Shown here one piece after another: positions 9,919 through 17,351 of a DNA stretch of 36,296 bases. Position numbers and translations under genes: made by a program. Each line of letters begins with the position of its first letter. Position 1 is the first letter of the stretch. Location of the stretch: positions 1 through 36,296 of the forward strand of contig JACZYD010000018.1 in NCBI GenBank assembly GCA_022571255.1, given 5' to 3'. Origin of the DNA: Bacteroidota bacterium (GTDB lineage Bacteria > Bacteroidota > Rhodothermia > Rhodothermales > UBA10348). The notes under the pieces were generated by a model. That model saw only the letters and a list, made by a program, of their open reading frames with translations, searched no databases and had not been told where the DNA came from.

Positions 9919-10761
9919 ATGAATCACTTTTTTTACTGCGCTGCAATATATTATACCCTTTTCTGGGTGACTCTTCTTACAGCTCCACCCGCTGTGTTGG
10001 CGCAGAGTATGCCTCGTGAAGATCTGCGAAGTGGACTTCTCGCTACCACCGCTGATACAAATGCCTCCTCTTCGATCAATCCGGCCGCCACCGGCTATGA
10101 CGGGTATTCCTCCGTTCGGCTCTGGGTATATGATCCGTACGGTATCGCCGAAATCAGAACGCAGGGAGCAGGTTTCTCACGCGCGACCGGGTCTACTGGT
10201 TTCGGTCTGTCCGTTCAGTCCGTCAGTTACGACCGGTTGGCACTCGTGCATGGCAACGTAATCCTGGCCCGGGAAATATCGAGATCAGAGGGTTCGCTGG
10301 TTCGAATCGGGTTGAAGTTGAAACTGGAGTATGCTCGATTGTCCTCGCATCTCTCCCCGCGACGCGGTCATGTGACAGCGGGCATCCAGTTCGGCATTCT
10401 GATACAGATATTACCGGGGATTCATGTAGGATCTGTTCTCGGGAATTGGATCCCGACGTCATCGCGATCGGTTTCCGGCACCGGATTCGATGCCGGAATG
10501 GGTATTGGAATCCAACTTTCAAGACGGACCCGACTGCTTTCTGACATTCGTCGAACAAAGTTTTTCGGTACGGATGTGCGGGTCGGCATGGAGTTTACGC
10601 CGGTACATGTTTTGAGGATTCAAACAGGTATGGCCACAAATCCCGAACGATTTACCCTTGGAATTACGTTCGCCCTGCGTCCAGTTCTTCTGCATTTTTC
10701 GGTGGATCGTCACAATCTCCTGGGCACATCACGCCTGGCTGAAATGGAATTGGAATTCTAA
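9919..10761 (+). CDS. Putative outer-membrane beta-barrel protein
   Basis: Signal peptide and alternating hydrophobic strands. VGMEFTPVHVLRIQTGMATNPERFTLGITFAL resembles PorV-like/UPF0164-type strands. Confidence 0.55.
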   Translation: MNHFFYCAAIYYTLFWVTLLTAPPAVLAQSMPREDLRSGLLATTADTNASSSINPAATGYDGYSSVRLWVYDPYGIAEIRTQGAGFSRATGSTGFGLSVQSVSYDRLALVHGNVILAREISRSEGSLVRIGLKLKLEYARLSSHLSPRRGHVTAGIQFGILIQILPGIHVGSVLGNWIPTSSRSVSGTGFDAGMGIGIQLSRRTRLLSDIRRTKFFGTDVRVGMEFTPVHVLRIQTGMATNPERFTLGITFALRPVLLHFSVDRHNLLGTSRLAEMELEF

Positions 10762-10776
10762 GGCCTGTTAACGGAA

Positions 10777-12945
10777 ATGGAAGCGCGAACTACAACGATT
10801 TCAGACTTGCTTCGACTCGTGATCATCACGGTAATGTATGTCGGGCAAATCGGTGATACTCTGGCGGCGCAACGGTCGAAAGAGCGTGTTCCTGAAGAGT
10901 CGAAACACATCAACCTGGAGCAGGTGCGGATCGAATCCTTGGTGCGCGTCGATGACTTCGAAGAACTTACCGAGGCGGAATACGAAATAATTGCGGCCGA
11001 ACACGAGGTGTTTATTCAAGCCATTCTTCTTCGATCCGTTCTCGATGCCCGGATTATTTCGCTGATTCCGGGTATAACCGACTCTGAAATCAACGCTCTT
11101 CTCGGATTATCACGTCGAGTCCGCACGAAAGTTGACTGGAGACGATTGACCGATGTCATCGGCGTCTCCGCACGAACATCCGCCTATCTCAATTTCGCCA
11201 GTCGTTATGCAAAGTCTGCCGCAACAGGCAGCAATCCCGAGGCGAAAGGTATGGCAAACAAGGTCCGGATCCACCGAGCGAACCAGTGGGCCGGTCGGGT
11301 CATTCTCAGGATCGAGAGGAATCAAAAATCGAGTACCGCAACTCAACGAGCATTTGTAAGATCGCTCAGAACAACGGCAAAAATTTCAATTCGCAACGCT
11401 GATTTCACCTCCTCGATCACAGCACGGAATGATCCAGGTGAGCCGTTTCAATGGCGACCGGACCTCGGCTGGTACGGATTCGATCACGTCGCGGGATATG
11501 TTCGATGGCAACCATCGCTATACCCCGTAGAGATTACAATTGGCCACTATTCGCTCGACTACGGGCAGGGAGTTTTATGGTCCCGTCCATTCGGGCAGCG
11601 ACGGGATGCGTCGGCTCCCCACCGTTCGCTCAGACGCTCATCCGGGATTCGAGGGCACGCATCAGCGTCAGGAAATTCCTTCTTGACAGGAATGGCCGCA
11701 AAAATACAGGTCCAGCGAAATACGCAATTTGTTCTCTTTCTTTCGCAGCGCAACTATGATGCACGACGGCTGAGTTTGATCTGCAGTGCTGATTGTACCG
11801 AACCCGGCCTCCTGAACGGATCAACTGCGGGCTGGCAACTCTCCTCCTCAGACATACACGTGACGGATGATCAGGTAGCACGAAAAAATTCGGTGCGTTC
11901 CAGGATAGTCGGTGCGCTGTTCGAACAGAGGTTCTCCACGATTCTCGTCGGCCTGTCCTCTGCCCGGACCACGTTTGACAAGCCTTTCAGATGGCAGCAA
12001 CGTTCAAGTACCGAGCGATCTGTTCATTCCAGTAATCTGTTCTGGGTATGGACGGCCGACAACATTACCGTTTCAGGTGAAGTTGCAGTCTCCAATACAA
12101 ACATTTCTGGTGCTGTACTCGGTGCGGTCATTCGCCCCGACAAGCACATGCATGGAATCGTATTGTTGAAATATTTTGACGGACAACGCATTGGACTGCA
12201 CGCAGGAGCTTCCGGTTTTTCTGCGTCGCTCGAACAGCAATGGGGTCTGGTCCTCGGATGGAGATTTGTCTCCCGGAAAGGCTGGAAGCTCTCGGCCTCG
12301 ATAGAGTATCACACAGGACAGGACCATGACCGGAGTTTCCCGGGTAAGCGTCACGGCGTGGACGCGCGAGTATTCGCTGAGATCATCCCGGTCCGCCGTG
12401 CACGATTCAGAATCTATCTTCGGCAAAAGCGGGCTCTGCGGATGTTTTCAATTTCATCCTCTCTCGCACCCTCGATAAACTACCCGGAGATTGCTTCCGT
12501 TGAGCAATTTTCCGCTGAACTTCTGTATGAACTGTCGCCTCGATTCCAGATGCGTCTTCGAACAGACGCAAACGCAGCAATGATGGGCTCATCTGACCTG
12601 GGCACTGGGTTTCAGATTTATCAGCAATTCGACGTACACGTATCGTCCCGATTCTCGATTACGTTCCGGGCATCGGTTTTTGAGTCCGACAACTCACTGA
12701 ATAGAATATATGTGTACGAACCCGACGTGTCTGGAAAATTAATTGCGCCGTCAACGTCGGGAAGTGGTTACAATCTCCTGGTGCTCGCTCGTGCGATAAA
12801 CGTCTCAGGTGTTCAATTGGAATTAAAGGTGAGCACGCGGCGCTACTCTGATACGTATTTCGATATTCCCGATCCTGAGGGGAAAAAAGAGATTGAATAC
12901 AGGAGCCAACACCAGGTCACGTTCCAGATTTCACGCGTGTTCTGA
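10777..12945 (+). CDS. Helix-hairpin-helix-containing outer-membrane-like protein
   Basis: N-terminal SLIPGITDSEINALLGLSRRVRTKVDWRRLTDVIGVSARTSAYLNFASRY (HhH-like), then a long beta-rich region (WGLVLGWRFVSRKGWKLSASIEYHTG...) ending in ...QHQVTFQISRVF. Follows the 10761 gene closely. Confidence 0.65.
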   Translation: MEARTTTISDLLRLVIITVMYVGQIGDTLAAQRSKERVPEESKHINLEQVRIESLVRVDDFEELTEAEYEIIAAEHEVFIQAILLRSVLDARIISLIPGITDSEINALLGLSRRVRTKVDWRRLTDVIGVSARTSAYLNFASRYAKSAATGSNPEAKGMANKVRIHRANQWAGRVILRIERNQKSSTATQRAFVRSLRTTAKISIRNADFTSSITARNDPGEPFQWRPDLGWYGFDHVAGYVRWQPSLYPVEITIGHYSLDYGQGVLWSRPFGQRRDASAPHRSLRRSSGIRGHASASGNSFLTGMAAKIQVQRNTQFVLFLSQRNYDARRLSLICSADCTEPGLLNGSTAGWQLSSSDIHVTDDQVARKNSVRSRIVGALFEQRFSTILVGLSSARTTFDKPFRWQQRSSTERSVHSSNLFWVWTADNITVSGEVAVSNTNISGAVLGAVIRPDKHMHGIVLLKYFDGQRIGLHAGASGFSASLEQQWGLVLGWRFVSRKGWKLSASIEYHTGQDHDRSFPGKRHGVDARVFAEIIPVRRARFRIYLRQKRALRMFSISSSLAPSINYPEIASVEQFSAELLYELSPRFQMRLRTDANAAMMGSSDLGTGFQIYQQFDVHVSSRFSITFRASVFESDNSLNRIYVYEPDVSGKLIAPSTSGSGYNLLVLARAINVSGVQLELKVSTRRYSDTYFDIPDPEGKKEIEYRSQHQVTFQISRVF

Positions 12946-12956
12946 TCGTGCTTTGA

Positions 12957-13337
12957 TCAGTTCGTGCAGATTGATTTCAAAATCCTCCTGCGATTGAGCA
13001 GTTTCTCCTGCCAGGTTTTTTCTTCGATCTCTTCGTCGTCGAAATAATACTCCCATTTGTCAACGGCGGTATCCTGCAGTACTTCATCACGCTGAAGAAA
13101 TGCTATTCGCTTGAGTACAGGAGACATTCCCATCTGATGGACAAAGGTCACGCGGCTGTCGCCCTCATTTTCATCTTCACGAACCGATAACCAATTATCA
13201 CCACATACGTGGCAGCTGTAGAAAGTAGAATCCATGCGGGACTCGTCAGCCTCATCAGTTTCTTCCTCGTCTGCAACCGATACCACCATCGGTGCCATGC
13301 TGTAACAGCTGCACGCTTTACACTTGAGTCGTTCCAT
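12957..13337 (-). CDS. Small protein with zinc-ribbon-like Cys pairs
   Basis: MERLKCKACSCYSMAPMVV...TFYSCHVCGDNWLSVRED: CxxC...CxxC pairs; acidic linker. Confidence 0.55.
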   Translation of the reverse strand: MERLKCKACSCYSMAPMVVSVADEEETDEADESRMDSTFYSCHVCGDNWLSVREDENEGDSRVTFVHQMGMSPVLKRIAFLQRDEVLQDTAVDKWEYYFDDEEIEEKTWQEKLLNRRRILKSICTN

Positions 13338-13441
13338 ATTGAATAGTTTTACGTTGTCCCGCTTATTCTGCGCCCCGATTCTACTTCGCCCGGCATCGAG
13401 AGTTCTTCTGGAATTGTCCGTTTTTGTGTGACAAAATGATC

Positions 13442-13481
13442 AAGGCCTGTCAACAGGTTCCAAGGCCTGTCAACAGGCCTT
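13442..13481 (-). repeat. Direct repeat (AAGGCCTGTCAACAGG x2, 20-bp period) forming two consecutive hairpins that overlap a stop codon
   Basis: 13442-13457 and 13462-13477 are identical. 13462-13481 is a perfect inverted repeat AAGGCCTGT-CA-ACAGGCCTT, directly at the TAA of the 13480-16392 gene. Confidence 0.8.
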
Positions 13482-16392
13482 AATACGCAACACTGTCCAC
13501 CCATCCTCGACCTCTCCATGCTCCGTCTTCCGGGAAATAAGCCAGCTCGCCCTTCAGATCGATGTTAAAGAAATGGAAAAGACGAAACTGAACTCCTGCC
13601 CCGGCTCCCAGACTCGAATAATCGGCTGTTCCTTCGTCAATAGAGCGCACGTGATCTGCAAACCCGTACACGTAAAAAACCTGTAGAAAAATTGGCAGCA
13701 GAGTCAAGCCGTCGTCTACGAACAGAACGGGATGGCGAACTTCTGCGCTGAAACGGGCAAATCTCCCGGCCGGAAGGAAAATATCCTCGCGCCCCCTGGG
13801 CTTGAAAAAGTCGAGGTTGAATACGGACGGAGAATTCTGATCAAGAACGCCTCCGTTGAGACGAATTCCGGTATTCGATCTGGTGAGCAAAGGTACATAT
13901 ATATCGGCGAGACCGACGATTGCGTTCTCTGAATCGACCTCGGTCGTTGCAAGATCCAGATCTCCGAAACCTCTGAGAACGACTCCCGAGTTGGGAAAGA
14001 GATCCCGTCGATTTCGCTGAACTCGCCACCGGTAAGACCAGCCGTGAGAAAGTGTGAGGCGGCGCCTCTCAGGCGCAAGCGGCGAAAGAGCGTCATCCAG
14101 AAATTTGTCTCTCCGCATATTCAGGCTGAGCGCTGAATTAAATGACGTCCGATACACATTGTCCGTTATCGTGATCGGCAATTCGATGCCAAAAGAAACC
14201 TCTTTCCGGTGGCGAATTACACGCTGCTCGAGCACTTCCCCCTCCTCGATGATCAAAGCGTCCACGGTCTTGGGACGGCTCGATGCCGATACCGATGGTC
14301 GCAAGATAAACCCTGCCCACGCTCCTCCGATTTCTCCCCAGAAATTGCTCTTTTGTACAATACCCTCTGCGTAATATGTCCATTCCTGCAGTGGGTCTGC
14401 AAACTGCAGCGCCAGCCCGACCCCCGTTCCGAGTGTAGCGTCATTTTTATTGGAGCTGAAGTTTTCCAGATACAGGGTCGGATATAACATGCGCAGGGAT
14501 ACATTTCGAAAAGCGTTGTACGGTCTGACCGGAAGATGCGACCAGGTCCGCCTTTTTTCTCCGAGCCATTCGCGCCACGGAATCGTGCTTGTGAATCGGG
14601 CAATTTCCGGGTCAAGCGCCTGGTCTTCATCCGGACGGAACGTGATGATTTTCAGGTCAAATCGTTGATCATGGTATTCGACGTAAGCGATCCTGCTGTT
14701 AGATGGTGAAAATCCCCCTTCCATCGCGGCATATTTTACGTTCGTGACGCGCCAGATTTTGTTGTCGGCCGCGCGCACGGCGTAGACGTTCAACACACCT
14801 TCCATGTCAGCCGTAAAAGTCAGAAATCGACCGTCGGAGCTCCACGCGGCATCATAAATCGTAGCGTTATCGAATCCGATCCACGGACGCAGCGACTCGG
14901 TCGACAGATTGCGGCTGTCCACGAGGAAAAGCGCCTGATGTGTACCGGCCTTAAGGATGATAGCCAGCGAATCCGACCCCGGGCGTGGAATCAGACTGAC
15001 AAAATCAGAGCGCGGGAATTCCATAATAATATCAACAAGGCCTCGCGCGTCAATTTCTACGATGGAATTGAACTGGCCTTTGTTTCTGAGAGCCAGGGTT
15101 CTTCCGTCGGGCAGTTGAACGGGGTTGAGGACGTGGGAGTGACGACTCGTCTGCGTCATTTTCCCATCGTCGAGGCTCACAGCATAGGCATCAGCAATTT
15201 TTTGTCCGGGAACGAAGGCATCTTCCACGTAACGTGAATAAAGAATCTGTGTGGAATCCAGATTCAACACAAAAAAGGCATCGTCCGAAATCGTGGTATT
15301 GGCGATCGTTTCCCTCCTGCCGGTATCTACGTCATAACGGTAAAATCCTCTTCGCACATTATAACCTACCGCAAACACCAGAATCGTTCTTGAATCGAGC
15401 CATCGGGGGCGACGATGAATCAGACCATTGGAGGACGAAAGCGCTGCGGCGTAGGAAAGCGGGCCGAGTGCCCGTATTCTCTTTACTTCTCGGTTCTTAT
15501 AGAACGTGCGTACATTTTTCTGGATCTTCCACGGCCACTGGTGCGTGGCGTACAACAGATTTATCCCGTAAGCTGGAAATGGTATTCTATATTGCCAGGT
15601 TAAAAGACGTTGCACTACATTCGATGAATACGATTCCTTCATGTATTTAACGAGATGAGCTCCGCCTGGATAAAACCGATCAAAAGGGGTCGTATACCTG
15701 GGTCTCTCAAGCATCTGGGCAAGCGACCACCCCTTTCCCTTTTCGAAAGAAGCTCTGTACAACATGTTGAAAAAAGCACTGTTGAGCCTGCCCGCACCTT
15801 CTGTCAGTCGGCTTTCGCGGTACACTGCCAGCCCTTCGGCTATTCCAGGAGGAACAAAAAGGTTCAGGCTCCGGGCAGCGTCGGGTGCGAAGAATCGGAC
15901 CAATCCGACGATGCCTGCTCCATCCGAATATTCGGCCTGAGCCGAATGTACCACTTCGTGCGGACCAACCACTGAAATCCAGTCAGGATGCCGCCTCGAT
16001 AATCCGCGACCTTTTACCGATGCTGTCGATATTTCCTGCTTGAACGGCAGTGTACTCGCGAAACCTCCCGCTCGATCAGAGTACCCGTTCAATAATACAG
16101 GCATGTGCATTCCAGCCCGAACGCCGATCAACGAGTCCGTGCCCGCAAGGGAGGTCTCGAGGGAGCTCAGCATTTCCTCGGCCAGACTACGGTGGCCCCA
16201 CTGATAGATAATGTCGAAATGATCACCGGGAAGTATCAGATATCCAACTCCTGGAGGACGATAGATGACATCATACAGTGGAACGATCTGGCCCGAAGAC
16301 GATCGGACATCCAGAAACAGGAGGATACAAATGGTAGCAAAAAGCACCCGCCAGCGCTTTGAAAACGCTCTCTGGCGTACGACGTGAGGCAA
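13480..16392 (-). CDS. Large secreted protein: peptidase-MA-like N-terminus, TolB-like beta-propeller, C-terminal surface-antigen (beta-barrel) domain
   Basis: VGPHEVVHSAQAEYSDGAG (HExxH-like, here HEVVH); AWSSDGRFLTFTADMEGVLNVYAVRAADNKIWRVTN (TolB-like); SHGWSYRWRVQRNRRDLFPNSGVVLRGFGDLD...FARFSAEVRHPVLFVDDG (surface antigen). Confidence 0.78.
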   Translation of the reverse strand: MPHVVRQRAFSKRWRVLFATICILLFLDVRSSSGQIVPLYDVIYRPPGVGYLILPGDHFDIIYQWGHRSLAEEMLSSLETSLAGTDSLIGVRAGMHMPVLLNGYSDRAGGFASTLPFKQEISTASVKGRGLSRRHPDWISVVGPHEVVHSAQAEYSDGAGIVGLVRFFAPDAARSLNLFVPPGIAEGLAVYRESRLTEGAGRLNSAFFNMLYRASFEKGKGWSLAQMLERPRYTTPFDRFYPGGAHLVKYMKESYSSNVVQRLLTWQYRIPFPAYGINLLYATHQWPWKIQKNVRTFYKNREVKRIRALGPLSYAAALSSSNGLIHRRPRWLDSRTILVFAVGYNVRRGFYRYDVDTGRRETIANTTISDDAFFVLNLDSTQILYSRYVEDAFVPGQKIADAYAVSLDDGKMTQTSRHSHVLNPVQLPDGRTLALRNKGQFNSIVEIDARGLVDIIMEFPRSDFVSLIPRPGSDSLAIILKAGTHQALFLVDSRNLSTESLRPWIGFDNATIYDAAWSSDGRFLTFTADMEGVLNVYAVRAADNKIWRVTNVKYAAMEGGFSPSNSRIAYVEYHDQRFDLKIITFRPDEDQALDPEIARFTSTIPWREWLGEKRRTWSHLPVRPYNAFRNVSLRMLYPTLYLENFSSNKNDATLGTGVGLALQFADPLQEWTYYAEGIVQKSNFWGEIGGAWAGFILRPSVSASSRPKTVDALIIEEGEVLEQRVIRHRKEVSFGIELPITITDNVYRTSFNSALSLNMRRDKFLDDALSPLAPERRRLTLSHGWSYRWRVQRNRRDLFPNSGVVLRGFGDLDLATTEVDSENAIVGLADIYVPLLTRSNTGIRLNGGVLDQNSPSVFNLDFFKPRGREDIFLPAGRFARFSAEVRHPVLFVDDGLTLLPIFLQVFYVYGFADHVRSIDEGTADYSSLGAGAGVQFRLFHFFNIDLKGELAYFPEDGAWRGRGWVDSVAY

Positions 16393-16492
16393 GGAGAACA
16401 GACGATTGGTTGAAAAGCTGATCGCAAATTACTGATAAACGATCACTTCATTGCGCCGAGTTTCCCACATTCTGTGAGCGTCCAGGATCGAC

Positions 16493-16557
16493 ACCGACCA
16501 GCCCCCTTGAAAGCTGAGGCGATCTACCGACCTGCCCCTTGAATGCTGAGGCGATTA
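16493..16557. repeat. Two imperfect tandem copies of a 32-33 bp unit
   Basis: ACCGACCAGCCCCCTTGAAAGCTGAGGCGATCT / ACCGACCTGCCCCTTGAATGCTGAGGCGATTA, then ACCGGCC starts a third partial unit. Confidence 0.8.
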
Positions 16558-17105
16558 ACCGGCCGCCTCCATTGCAACGACCTGGTACACATCATCACCA
16601 TTCTGGGTCATCGGCTGGAAATAAACTTCGTTGTACACCACATACGACTGACCATCGATTTCCTCCTCAACTGCTCCTTCGGGAATGTTTTTGATGATGG
16701 CTCCATCCGGAGCTTCGATCACCTTATAACCTTCGTCCGTTTTTGTATAAAACGCACCGCCGAAATAATAAATGGTTTCTTCCTTCTCTATGGGTCCACC
16801 TCTAAAAATGACGGACTACTGCCGTCGTATCAGTATCCTCGTTCGATTCCGCTGTGCAGACCCACCGAGTGTATGTACATTTTATCCGGTCCTCGCATAT
16901 AGAGATCGGACAGACGTACATCGTCGGGAACCCACGTGGTAGTCGTAAGACTGACCGATTCGAGTCCGCCAATTGTTTCCGAGAGGAGATCAAGATGGGC
17001 AATCGCCCGCTCGTCATATTCGCCTGAATTATCGGTCGTCGATGCCGTGCAGGATGCCAGAATGACACTCATGGCGCATGCGCCGATCATGGATATTTTT
17101 CCCAT
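16555..17105 (-). pseudogene. Chimeric remnant: DUF2092-like lipoprotein N-terminus joined to a DUF6515-like C-terminus, with in-frame TGA and frameshift
   Basis: 17105-16833: MGKISMIGACAMSVILASCTASTTDNSGEYDERAIAHLDLLSETIGGLESVSLTTTTWVPDDVRLSDLYMRGPDKMYIHSVGLHSGIERGY, TGA at 16832-16830, then YDGSSPSFLE. A different frame continues at ~16800 to the stop at 16555: GGPIEKEETIYYFGGAFYTKTDEGYKVIEAPDGAIIKNIPEGAVEEEIDGQSYVVYNEVYFQPMTQNGDDVYQVVAMEAAG*. The second part lacks an ATG and is absent from the ORF track. Confidence 0.7.
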
Positions 17106-17351
17106 GAACAGGAATATGTTTCGAGTGGATCGGTTAAAATAGAATATTATGACCCGGCAACCAGGTGGACAGGCAGGGACCTGCGGCCACTGAATATATT
17201 TTATTTACCGGAATCAATACCACCGGTATCTGTAAATGTAATCATTCGCTGCAAGCTATTCTACCGGAACAAAATTTCCCCTGATTTGAGGAATGGATCG
17301 TTGTGGCTATCCTGCGGTAAATCTTACATCCAGCCCACAGACCAATGAATC

